This document shows positions 36,234 through 44,520 of a DNA stretch of 64,000 bases, one piece after another; position 1 is the stretch's first letter, and every line of letters starts with the position of its first letter. Below the pieces are notes generated by a model. That model made no database searches, had not been told where the DNA came from, and saw only the letters and a program-made list of their open reading frames with translations. The translations under genes were made by a program, and so were the position numbers. The stretch is from Cybelea sp963824595 (GTDB lineage Bacteria > Vulcanimicrobiota > Vulcanimicrobiia > Vulcanimicrobiales > Vulcanimicrobiaceae): positions 1 to 64,000 of the forward strand of contig CAWGPY010000009.1 of the NCBI GenBank assembly GCA_963824595.1. Reading direction: 5' to 3'.

Positions 36234-37601
36234 ATGACTCCGTTGCGTTTGGGACGCCGCGCCACGTGCGCGGCCGCAGCGATCTCGATGCTTGCGGGCT
36301 GCGCGCAAGGCACGATGCCATACATGCAGGGCGGCGCGCCGCTGCGCGCCTTGAACGCCACCGGCGCCGGAAAGATCACGCACGTGGTGTACGTCGTGCA
36401 GGAGAACCGGAGCTTCGACAACCTGTTCCAGGGCTATCCGGGCGCGGACACGGTCTCGAGCGGCAAGGACTCGCACGGCAACACGATCGCGCTGAAGCCC
36501 GCGAGCCTGAGCGCCTACTACGTGATCGATCACTCCGCGGCGGCCATGTTCGCCGCATGCGACGGCACCGGCAAGCTGCCGGGAACGAAGTGCCGCATGG
36601 ACGGATTCGACAACGAAGAGGCGTTCGACTATCCGCCGAGCCTGAAGCATCCGCAATACGTCTACGTGCCGCACAGCGAGTCGAAGCCGTATTTCGACAT
36701 GGCGAACGAATGGGTGGTCGCCGACCGCATGTTCCAGTCGCAGCTGGACGAGAGCTTCGTCGCGCACCAGTACGTGATCGCCGCGCAGGCCGACCGCGCC
36801 GTGGATCTGCCGTACGGCCAGTGGGGCTGCGGCGGCGGCAAATACGACGTCGTTCCGACGCTCACCAAACAGCGCACGTACGGTACGCCGGAGCCGGCCT
36901 GTTTCGATTACCAGACGCTGGCCGACGAGCTCGACTCGGCCGGCCTTTCATGGAAGTTCTACGCGAGCACCTACGGCAGCGGGGCGAGCGGCGATGGCGC
37001 GGAGTGGTCGGGCTTTCAGGCCGTGAAGCACATCTACGAGGGGCCGGACTGGCACAAGAACGTGATCTCGCCGAACTGGAAGTTCATCACCGACGTGCGC
37101 GCCGGGAAGCTGGCGAACTTCACGTGGATCACGCCGGTGTGCGACGACTCCGATCACGTGAACTGCCCCGGTGGGTACGGGCCGTCGTGGGTGTCGGCGC
37201 TGGTGAACACCGTCGGCAAGAGCAAGTTCTGGGATTCGACCGCGATCTTCGTGCAGTGGGACGACTGGGGCGGAACCTACGACCACGTTCCGCCGCCGTA
37301 CCGCAACTTCGACAGCCTCGGCTTCCGCGTGCCGCTGCTCGTGATCTCGCCATACGCGAAGCAGAACTACGTGTCGCACGTGCAGTACGAGACGGCGAGC
37401 GTGCTGCGCTACGCCGAGGATCTCTACGGCCTGGGCCAGCTCGCGGCGGCCGACCGGCGGGCCGCGTCGCCGGCGTCGGATTGTCTGGACTTCACGCGGC
37501 AGCCGCGAAAGTTCGTGGAGATCCAGGCGCCGTATGGGCCGAAGTTCTTCATGCACCAGTACGGGGGAGGGGCGAATTACTTCGCGCCCGATTACGAGTA
37601 G
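36234..37601 (+). CDS. Phospholipase C / AcpA-type phosphoesterase lipoprotein, tandem copy 2
   Basis: 455 residues with the signal CAAAAISMLAGC and the shared start MPYMQGGAPLRALNATGAGK. All family motifs of copy 1 are retained (THVVYVVQENRSFDNLFQGY, MFQSQLDESFVAHQYVIAAQ, WDDWGGTYDHVPPPY). The proteins are similar along their whole length, with most differences in surface loops (for example KKRYPGGKPEQ against KQRTYGTPEP). An SD-like GAAAGGA precedes the ATG. It is probably co-transcribed with copy 1. Confidence 0.92.
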   Translation: MTPLRLGRRATCAAAAISMLAGCAQGTMPYMQGGAPLRALNATGAGKITHVVYVVQENRSFDNLFQGYPGADTVSSGKDSHGNTIALKPASLSAYYVIDHSAAAMFAACDGTGKLPGTKCRMDGFDNEEAFDYPPSLKHPQYVYVPHSESKPYFDMANEWVVADRMFQSQLDESFVAHQYVIAAQADRAVDLPYGQWGCGGGKYDVVPTLTKQRTYGTPEPACFDYQTLADELDSAGLSWKFYASTYGSGASGDGAEWSGFQAVKHIYEGPDWHKNVISPNWKFITDVRAGKLANFTWITPVCDDSDHVNCPGGYGPSWVSALVNTVGKSKFWDSTAIFVQWDDWGGTYDHVPPPYRNFDSLGFRVPLLVISPYAKQNYVSHVQYETASVLRYAEDLYGLGQLAAADRRAASPASDCLDFTRQPRKFVEIQAPYGPKFFMHQYGGGANYFAPDYE

Positions 37602-37604
37602 GGC

Positions 37605-39047
37605 TTACTCCGTATCCACGGGCAGGCCCGACGGCTTCGTATGCAGGAAATACTGCTTGGAGTAGCGCGCCGTAATGGGTGTGAACGCTCGCGGCGACTG
37701 CCCGAGGTCGAACATGTCGGCCATGCTGGTGCAAGTGGAGTCGGTCGTGCCGAGACGTCCGAGGCTCCAGTCATCCTCGATAAAGCGGAGGATGCTGCCG
37801 AAACTGTAGATCGTGTGCGACACGTAGCCGCCCTTGCTGCCGGTGCCGACCGGCACGTAAGGCGAGACCACGAGCATCGCGACGCGGAATCCCGGGCCGC
37901 CCTGCTTGTCCCGCGGCAGCGGCGGCCGGACGGGATCGTAGAAACCGCCCCAGTCGTCCCACACGATGATAACCGCGGTCGAGTCCCAATACGAGCTTTG
38001 GCCGATCGCGTTGACGACGGAGGCGACCCACGACGGGCCGGTGTCGCGCGCCGCGTAGCCGGGGTGGTCGGAGTTTCGCGCGTCGGGAATCACCCACGAC
38101 ATCGCGGGCAGCGTGCCGTTGGTGATGTCGGTGAAGATTGACGTCTCCGGCGAGGCGATGTGGCCGTCGGTCCACTCGGGGCCGTAGCGCACCGGCGCGA
38201 TGACGTCGAAGGCGTTCCAGAGGCCGTTCGGCGCTTTCTTTTCGAACGGCGGCGTGTAGTACTTCCACGACACGCCCTTGGCATCGAGCAAGTCGCGCAG
38301 CGTTTGATAGCCGTTCGAACCGTAGTTCGGAAAGGCGTTGGAGCACGGGAACGGTCCCGCATTGCGTTCGTACTTCAGCTTCGTGGTGATCAGGCTCGTC
38401 ACGGCGCCGCCGTTGGCGTCGCAGCCCCAGGCCTCCGGCGACGAGGGCGAGTCAACCAGGCTGGCTTTCGCGCTGACGAACGTGCCGCCTCGAATTAGAT
38501 CTTGATGGGCCGTGAAGCTCTCGCTGCCCTGAGTTTGAAACATCTCGTCGGCGATGCCCCATTGCGAGGCAATCGACCAATACGGCTTTATCTGCGTCGG
38601 GTTGACGTATTCGTACGGGGCGTCGCCCTCGAGCGTGCCCTTCGACGACTTGACGAGATTGAAACCGTCCATGTCGCCGTTCTGATAGGCGGTGATAAAC
38701 GAGGGGTAGATATGCGACAGATTGCCGTCGTCCTTGCGCTCGAGCTTGTTCACCTTGAGCGTGATCTTCGTTTTAACGTAGGAGCTGCCGCTCTTGATCA
38801 GCTCGTAGCCGGTAGTCGAACCCGTGACGCCGGGGAACGTGGCGAAGAAGTCGTTGAAGGTGCGGTTCTCCTGAATCATCAGCACGACGTGCTGGATCGG
38901 CGAACTGCCGGAATGATGCTTCTTGTGCGGCAGCGACGAGGCGTCGCCGGTCCCCGCCGGCGTGACGCCGCCGCTACCCCCGCACGCGCAGAGCGCGAAG
39001 CTCGCCGCCAGTGCGCTTGCCATACAGCGTGCTCCAACCGCCGTCAT
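37605..39047 (-). CDS. Phospholipase C / AcpA-type phosphoesterase lipoprotein
   Basis: 480 residues, lipoprotein signal ALAASFALCAC. Motifs: QHVVLMIQENRTFNDFFATF, DEMFQTQGSESFTAHQDLIR, MSWVIPDARNSDHPGYAARD and IIVWDDWGGFYDPVRPPLPR. In the last motif the usual YDHV is YDPV, and FN replaces FD after ENRT, so this copy diverges at two conserved places and might have altered specificity. It is convergent with the tandem pair, its stop lying 3 bp after theirs. Confidence 0.9.
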   Translation of the reverse strand: MTAVGARCMASALAASFALCACGGSGGVTPAGTGDASSLPHKKHHSGSSPIQHVVLMIQENRTFNDFFATFPGVTGSTTGYELIKSGSSYVKTKITLKVNKLERKDDGNLSHIYPSFITAYQNGDMDGFNLVKSSKGTLEGDAPYEYVNPTQIKPYWSIASQWGIADEMFQTQGSESFTAHQDLIRGGTFVSAKASLVDSPSSPEAWGCDANGGAVTSLITTKLKYERNAGPFPCSNAFPNYGSNGYQTLRDLLDAKGVSWKYYTPPFEKKAPNGLWNAFDVIAPVRYGPEWTDGHIASPETSIFTDITNGTLPAMSWVIPDARNSDHPGYAARDTGPSWVASVVNAIGQSSYWDSTAVIIVWDDWGGFYDPVRPPLPRDKQGGPGFRVAMLVVSPYVPVGTGSKGGYVSHTIYSFGSILRFIEDDWSLGRLGTTDSTCTSMADMFDLGQSPRAFTPITARYSKQYFLHTKPSGLPVDTE

Positions 39048-39241
39048 GCCCCGCTATTCGCCGTCCATGGGAGCGACCGCTTTTTGTGCCCGGTGGCAGG
39101 CCGCTCGAATCGGGGAGACGAGCAGGCGCACTGGACCCTGCGCCGAGGGGCTTAGGTCACTAGTTATAAGGCCGTCGGGGCGTTATACTGCTACGTACGC
39201 TCAGAACGCCGCTCTATCGCTAGAGCTGGGAGGTTGCACCT

Positions 39242-39550
39242 TTGAAGTACATGCTGACGTGGACGGAACGCTCTCAAGGCTCGCCGATGGAGTACGAGAA
39301 CGCGCAAAAGAGAATCCTCGAGGTCTTCACGCAATGGAAGGCGCCCGGCAATTTCAAGATCGAGTTGTTCGTGATTCGCGTGGGCGACTGGGGCGGCTAC
39401 ATGCTGCTGGATTGCGACGATCCGACGGCCGTTCACAAGTTCTGCTCGATGCTTCCCGCCTTCGTGTTCGAGGCGCGGCCCGTCATTCCAATCGACGACG
39501 CGGTCCGAGTCGAGCTCGAGGCGATCTCCTTCCGCGACGGGCTGAGTTAG
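39242..39550 (+). CDS. DUF3303-family protein
   Basis: 102 residues beginning MKYMLTWTERSQGSPMEYEN from a TTG codon preceded by GGGAGG. The pattern YMLTW...RILEVFTQWKAP...VIRVGDWGGYMLLDCDDPTA is that of the DUF3303 family of small ferredoxin-like (dimeric alpha-beta barrel) proteins of unknown function. It overlaps the 3' end of the convergent TPR regulator gene by 4 bp. Confidence 0.8.
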   Translation: MKYMLTWTERSQGSPMEYENAQKRILEVFTQWKAPGNFKIELFVIRVGDWGGYMLLDCDDPTAVHKFCSMLPAFVFEARPVIPIDDAVRVELEAISFRDGLS

Positions 39551-41103
39551 GCGTGCAACGAGCCTAGTTCGGCATACTCGCTCGCGACACGCGCGTGGCG
39601 GTTGTTCCCACTGATCTTTGCGGATAGCGCGTAGGCCTTTCGTGCCAACATCGGTGAGGTGCCTTTTGACAGCAGCGCTATCGCGTCGTCTATCGTCGCG
39701 CGCGCCTCGGCCCGATCGCCGAGAGCGAACTGAACCGCGGCTTTGACGCGCAGCGCGTTTGCCATGCCTTCCGGCACGTGGGTAGCCGCCATGCCGTGCA
39801 GAGCGTTGTCGACCGTGATCTTCGCTTTGACGTAGTGCCGTTGTTCGTGCAATATTTCGGCTTCGAGCGCTTTCGCCGTTGCAAGGACTGCGTCGTGAGG
39901 TATAGCGGACAGCGTTTCACGGAGGGTGAGGTTGGCCGCTCGAGCGTCGCCGCTCTCGAGGTAGGCGCGCGCCAGGGCGAGGCCGCCCCACTGCACGCAA
40001 GAACTGTCGAACGCGATGGTCCGCGACCAGTTACGCGCCGCCACGCCGAATCGAATCGCTTCGGCGTGCCGCGCGCCGGCCGAAAAGATCGAGGTGAGGA
40101 GATGGGCCGCGCGAACGCATTCTTGCGGCGACGCAATGCTTTGGGCCAGATCGTAGGCGGCGAGCGCGTCGGAAAGGATCGCGTCGGACGGCGTGCCGCT
40201 GCAGGCGTGAATGTTGACGGAGTTGGTCATCGTCTGCGCGCACAGGATGCCTTGGATTCCGAACTGCTCCACGAGACGGCGCGCTTCCAAGGCGATCGGG
40301 CGCGCGGCCGTCCACTGATTCTGCGACAAGAGGACGTGAATCAGCCAGACGTGAGCGTGGGCGGCGGCTTGGGCCCAGCGCCGCCGGTCCTCGCGTTCGA
40401 ACGGCACCTTCAACCCCGCGATCGTCTCGGACAGGCAGCGTTGCGCTCGTCCCCAGTCGCGCTGCGCGACGAAAAACGCGGCTTGCGAGGTCGCGAACTC
40501 GAGCTTAAGCGCTCTCGAGGCAGACGCCTCGGGCGTGCGTTCCGAGATCGATTGCGCGTAGGCGAGAGCGTCGGCCGCATGCTCGAGCTCGAAGCTCCTG
40601 CTCCAAAACTCGCTCAGCACGAGAGCGATCCCGAAGCGCCAACGCTCTTCGGCCGACTCTTCCAAGGCCCGCTCCAGGAACGCGATGGCCTCGAGGCCGC
40701 GTCCGGAGCTCATCAGAAAGTTCGCGGTGGCGCGGACCATGTCGTCGGGGTGGGCGGCAGGCGGCGTTCGGAGTTCCGCCGGCGTTCTCGAAACCGTTGA
40801 CGCGGGCGAGAGCGACTCGAGGGTTTGGCAAAGGAGCGTCAGAGCTTTGTTGCGCTGACGGTAGAGGTGGCGCGTCGAGATGCCGAGATCGCGCGCTACC
40901 GTTTGGTGCAGCTCCGCGGCGAGATCGCACCGCACGACGATGGCGCGCCAGCGCGGCGGAAGTTCGTCGAGCGCGCGCTCGACCAGACCGCGTGCGTCGG
41001 CGGGTGCCCGGCCGGCCAGAAATCGGTTACCACGGAGGCGAAGGGGCGTGTCCACGTTGCGGAGCAGGGCTTTGAGGTCGGCGTGGGAGGCGGGCGAGGT
41101 CAT
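39547..41103 (-). CDS. TPR protein with N-terminal sigma-70 region 4-like helix-turn-helix
   Basis: 518 residues. Residues about 35-90 (ERALDELPPRWRAIVVRCDL, TVARDLGISTRHLYRQRNKA) match a sigma region 4/ECF-type HTH. No region 2 (core-binding) precedes it; the N terminus is only 35 residues long. The remaining 400 residues are TPR-like helical pairs (SIFSAGARHAEAIRFGVAAR, LALARAYLESGDARAANLTL). The arrangement suggests a DNA-binding regulator with a protein- or ligand-sensing TPR tail, not a true sigma factor. Targets unknown; the divergent lipoprotein gene at 41331 is the nearest candidate. Confidence 0.7.
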   Translation of the reverse strand: MTSPASHADLKALLRNVDTPLRLRGNRFLAGRAPADARGLVERALDELPPRWRAIVVRCDLAAELHQTVARDLGISTRHLYRQRNKALTLLCQTLESLSPASTVSRTPAELRTPPAAHPDDMVRATANFLMSSGRGLEAIAFLERALEESAEERWRFGIALVLSEFWSRSFELEHAADALAYAQSISERTPEASASRALKLEFATSQAAFFVAQRDWGRAQRCLSETIAGLKVPFEREDRRRWAQAAAHAHVWLIHVLLSQNQWTAARPIALEARRLVEQFGIQGILCAQTMTNSVNIHACSGTPSDAILSDALAAYDLAQSIASPQECVRAAHLLTSIFSAGARHAEAIRFGVAARNWSRTIAFDSSCVQWGGLALARAYLESGDARAANLTLRETLSAIPHDAVLATAKALEAEILHEQRHYVKAKITVDNALHGMAATHVPEGMANALRVKAAVQFALGDRAEARATIDDAIALLSKGTSPMLARKAYALSAKISGNNRHARVASEYAELGSLHA

Positions 41104-41330
41104 GTTTTGGTCATCGCTCCTCGCAAGGTTTGACCGCGAGCGGCTCGTAGCGACGCGTAACCGCGCGCGGGTCGTCGGCGGCTCGGGTGGAATGGTGAGC
41201 GCTCGTCTTGGTTAGCGGCTTTGCCACGAGACCTGTCCTTTTCGGGGATGCTTGCCCTAGCCATTCTGCGCCCGAGCCGACCGGTCCGCGGCCGATCATA
41301 ACAGATCATTACAATGGAGGAGCGTTATCA

Positions 41331-42314
41331 ATGGAACTGGGTGGAACGATCGCTAAAAGCGTTGCCGGCGCCGCGCTAGCAGGCGCCTTGCTTGCGGGCT
41401 GCAGCGCCGGCGAGTCGGGGATGAGTCCGACGGGGGCGCTTCCCGTCGCGGCGGCCGGGCACAGGAATACGGGCTCGGGACAGCAGCTGCTCTATCTCTC
41501 GAACTTCGTGAACAAGCAAGTGTTGGTCTACCAATATCCGCCGACGGCCTCGGAGCAGCCGTACCAAACGCTGACCGGTTTGACCGTCCCGCTGGGCGAA
41601 TGCAGCAACGGCACCGAGCTTTGGATCGTTGACGAGGGCGCGCAGCGGATTTTTGAATACGAAGCCGGGGGAACGACGCCGATCGCCACGCTCAAGGGCG
41701 TGCGGCAGCAAAACCCGTTCACGTGCGCGTACGATCCGACCACCGGCGATCTCGCGGTCGCCAACGGCTCGACCGACCGCAGCAACGTCATCGCGACCGT
41801 CATGGTGTATAAGCACGCAACGGGAAAACCGAAGACGTACCAATGCGCGAGCATTTACCACGGCTTCGGCCACGGCTTCTCGTTCGTCGGATACGATAAT
41901 AAGGGCAACCTTTTTGCCGACGCGTGGGGGGTAGGCTCGTACGCGCCCACGGTGTGCGAACTGACCAGGCACGCCCGCAAGATGAGGACGGTCGAGTTCA
42001 ACGCGTTGCAAAGCCCCGGACAAATCCAATGGGACGGCAAGTATCTTGCGATTGGCGATTACGTCGCCAACGTGATCTACCAAGTCTCCGTGAAGAAGTT
42101 CAAAACGACGACGAAGGGAACCATCTCCCTGGGCGGCAGCTACAACCGATGCATTCAGTTCACGATCGCGGACCAAACGGTCGTCTGTCCGACGCAAGAG
42201 GCCAGCGGCGGTACGCCCGTGTACGATTACCCGCAGGGCGGCTCTCCGGTTCAGGTGATTCCCGAAAATAACGTGTGGGGCACGACCATCGCGACGATGA
42301 GTGGGACGAAGTAG
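41331..42314 (+). CDS. Six-bladed-propeller-like lipoprotein
   Basis: 327 residues from ATG 41331, with GGAGGAG nine bases upstream and a lipoprotein signal (AGAALAGALLAGC). Shared family blocks: QLLYLSNFVNKQVLVYQYPP, TCAYDPTTGDLAVANGS, VMVYKHATGKPKTYQC, FVGYDNKGNLFADAWG, IQWDGKYLAIGDYVANVIYQ, TTKGTISLGG and YDYPQGGSPVQVI. The closing GVAVSLA motif is replaced by WGTTIATMSG. Role unknown. It is divergent from the TPR/HTH regulator gene, 227 bp away. Confidence 0.88.
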   Translation: MELGGTIAKSVAGAALAGALLAGCSAGESGMSPTGALPVAAAGHRNTGSGQQLLYLSNFVNKQVLVYQYPPTASEQPYQTLTGLTVPLGECSNGTELWIVDEGAQRIFEYEAGGTTPIATLKGVRQQNPFTCAYDPTTGDLAVANGSTDRSNVIATVMVYKHATGKPKTYQCASIYHGFGHGFSFVGYDNKGNLFADAWGVGSYAPTVCELTRHARKMRTVEFNALQSPGQIQWDGKYLAIGDYVANVIYQVSVKKFKTTTKGTISLGGSYNRCIQFTIADQTVVCPTQEASGGTPVYDYPQGGSPVQVIPENNVWGTTIATMSGTK

Positions 42315-42448
42315 CCGGGAGTCACGCTGGGATATTGCACAACGACGCCTGGGCGCGAGCGAAAGCCGCGCCCTCGCCGTCCGGAAGGGGTTTCGAGGAG
42401 CGGCGAGCGCCCGCCGAGAAGCCCGCGTCACGCACCGGAGGACGCATC

Positions 42449-42835
42449 ATGATTGATTCAAAGCCGCTGGCGATCGCAGCGATCGCCGTAGCACTCGCGT
42501 TCCAGTCTCCGCTTCCCGCGCTAGCCGCCTACTGCGGCCCCAACGCCGACACCGACGCAATCGAAGGTCTCGTCGTGGCCGGCGGGATCGGCGACAGCAC
42601 CCGCATCATGGACATTGACGTCGTCGGAAGCTACGCTCGCGTCGACATCGAGTCGAAGGGCCGCCGCACCGACTACTACATCAAGGATTGCGGCCGGTGG
42701 CGCTACTCCGGCCACGACGTGCCGGCGGACGCGCCGGACGCCGTTCGGACGCAGCTCTCCGCGCTCGTGCCGCTCGACGACGGCGGTACGAAGTGCAAGA
42801 ACCCGCACTACGTGTCGCACCCCAGCGCACCGTAA
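42449..42835 (+). CDS. Small secreted protein
   Basis: 128 residues from ATG 42449 after CCGGAGGA. A Sec signal peptide (LAIAAIAVALAFQSPLPALA) precedes a compact domain with YCGPNADTDAIEGLVVAGGI, MDIDVVGSYARVDIESKGRR and three Cys (AYCGP, KDCGRW, TKCKNP). No family recognised; the fold may resemble small periplasmic NTF2- or cystatin-like domains. A DUF4242 gene follows 79 bp downstream. Confidence 0.7.
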   Translation: MIDSKPLAIAAIAVALAFQSPLPALAAYCGPNADTDAIEGLVVAGGIGDSTRIMDIDVVGSYARVDIESKGRRTDYYIKDCGRWRYSGHDVPADAPDAVRTQLSALVPLDDGGTKCKNPHYVSHPSAP

Positions 42836-42914
42836 CGCGGCCGGCTGTCGCGTAGGAGTTCGCCCCGCGGCGCGGAATCCGGCCGAACCTTACCGCGGCA
42901 ATCGGAGGAGAATC

Positions 42915-43190
42915 ATGCCGAGATTTATGGTGGAGCGCACGTTTCCGGGCGGACTTCACGTTCCGACGAACGAGAACGGCGTGGCCGCGTGCCTCGCCGT
43001 CGTGGGAGCCAACGCGAACAGCGGCGTCACGTGGGTGCACTCGTACGTGACCAAGGACAAGTCGAAGACCTACTGCATCTACGACGGTCCCGACGAGGCC
43101 GCCATTCGCGCCGCGGCCGGCGCGAACGGGCTGCCCGTCGACTCGGTCACGCCGGTCTCCGTGCTCGATCCCTACTTTTATCAAGACTAG
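42915..43190 (+). CDS. DUF4242-family small protein
   Basis: 91 residues, MPRFMVERTFPGGLHVPTNE, with VTWVHSYVTKDKSKTYCIYD and DEAAIRAAAGANGLPVDSVT. This is the pattern of DUF4242, small ferredoxin-like proteins of unknown function that often have a conserved Cys. The start ATG 42915 follows GGAGGAG (42904-42910). It is convergent with the lipoprotein gene at 43195, 4 bp apart. Confidence 0.85.
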   Translation: MPRFMVERTFPGGLHVPTNENGVAACLAVVGANANSGVTWVHSYVTKDKSKTYCIYDGPDEAAIRAAAGANGLPVDSVTPVSVLDPYFYQD

Positions 43191-43194
43191 GGGA

Positions 43195-44346
43195 TTAGCG
43201 CTCGAGTTCGTGGAGGTTGTTGTCGTTCGCGTCGGTGTAGAAGAGCGTCGTGTCGGCGTCGTTCTTTCCGGCCGCGACGATCCCGAACACGCCCGACGTC
43301 TTGCTCTTATCCACGACCTTCGTCGCGAGCACCGTTCCCGTCGTCGTTAGCTCGACCAGCGCGTTGCCGCCGGCGCCGTTGGCCACCACGAGATTGCCGT
43401 TGGGTAGCAGCGCCATCGCCACGGGCGTATCGAGCGGCTTCCCGGCCAGGATGAGCTTCCCGCACGTCGTCTTCTTGTATTTGCAGACGAACGTCTTGCC
43501 GTCGGGATTCACCACGATCTCGTTCTTGACCAGCAGCTCGCTCGCGTGCGTGAACAGCACGACGGTGTTCGTCATGCCGTCGGCGATGTAGAGCTCGTCC
43601 TTCTTCGAGCTGTACGCGAGCCCCGACGGCCCCAGCGTGGTCCAACCGGACTTCTTGTTGACCGCAAAGCCCGTTGCCACTTGCGTCGGGTGCGGATTGC
43701 CGTAGTAGTTGATGCTGAAGCTCACGATCGAGCCGGTCGCGGCGTCGCTGGTGAACAGATACTCCGCCGAATAGCCGCAAAACTGGGGCTGGAAGAGCGG
43801 AAGAAGCGCCGTCTTGCACGACGCGTCCGTGATATAGAACGGCTTGACGAATTTGGCGGAGCTGGCGCTGACCTTACCGCTCGGCGAAATCGCGACGAGC
43901 AGTCCGCTCGTCAACGCCGTAGCCCACACGGTGTTTTGCGTGCTGACGACGGTGTCGGAGCATCCTTCGAGCTTGGCGCTCTGCGCGAGCGAGCTCGGAC
44001 TCGAACCGGGCTTCGGATCGAAGATCTCGACGGTCGTTCCCTTCCCGGCGGCGCCGGCCGCGTTTTCAAAGTTGCAGACGGCGAGCTGGTTCTTCTTGAA
44101 ACCGTAGCTGAAATGAACGAGCGAGACGCCCCGCGGCCCCTTGTCGCCGTTGCCGGAGTCCACGCTCGAACCGATGACCACGTTCTTTTTCAGCTGCTTG
44201 AGAATCGACGTGGAATCCCCGGGCGCCGCGGCCTGGCTCAGCAGCGTCGAGCTGCCCGGCGCGGCCGGAGCCGGGACCGATCCCGAGTTGCACGCGGACG
44301 CCGCCAGTACGGCGACGGCGGCGAGCGCGATACGCGCGTTGAACAT
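43195..44346 (-). CDS. NHL-type beta-propeller lipoprotein
   Basis: 383 residues from ATG 44346, lipoprotein signal (IALAAVAVLAASAC). Propeller blades are visible as GPSGLAYSSKKDELYIADGM, TPVAMALLPNGNLVVANGAG and VFGIVAAGKNDADTTLFYTD. Unlike the other propeller lipoproteins here it lacks the SVDPxTGNLAVTN and CGYDxKGNLF blocks, so it belongs to a different subfamily. Internal Cys pairs (SCKTALLPLFQPQFCGYS; FVCKYKKTTCGK) may form disulphides. A copy of the dispersed repeat lies upstream at 44436. Confidence 0.82.
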   Translation of the reverse strand: MFNARIALAAVAVLAASACNSGSVPAPAAPGSSTLLSQAAAPGDSTSILKQLKKNVVIGSSVDSGNGDKGPRGVSLVHFSYGFKKNQLAVCNFENAAGAAGKGTTVEIFDPKPGSSPSSLAQSAKLEGCSDTVVSTQNTVWATALTSGLLVAISPSGKVSASSAKFVKPFYITDASCKTALLPLFQPQFCGYSAEYLFTSDAATGSIVSFSINYYGNPHPTQVATGFAVNKKSGWTTLGPSGLAYSSKKDELYIADGMTNTVVLFTHASELLVKNEIVVNPDGKTFVCKYKKTTCGKLILAGKPLDTPVAMALLPNGNLVVANGAGGNALVELTTTGTVLATKVVDKSKTSGVFGIVAAGKNDADTTLFYTDANDNNLHELER

Positions 44347-44435
44347 GCGAAACCTCGATCCGTAGCGAAGAGAAAGCCTAGGCTCGAGGTGTTGTTCGGT
44401 TGGGCGGGGCAGTCCTAGCAGCTTGGGGCCTTTTG

Positions 44436-44479
44436 CCCTTCGACACGCGCCGCTTCGCGGCGCTGCTCGGGGGTGACAC
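44436..44479 (+). repeat. Dispersed palindromic repeat copy
   Basis: CCCTTCGACACGCGCCGC, TTCGCGGCGCTGCTCGGGGG, TGACACG. The first 30 nt are identical to the copy at 28957. It lies in the divergent gap between the NHL lipoprotein and the M16 peptidase gene. Confidence 0.8.
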
Positions 44480-44520
44480 GGGACGAAGAGTACCAAAGTC
44501 ATTAAAGGAGAAAGATCTGC

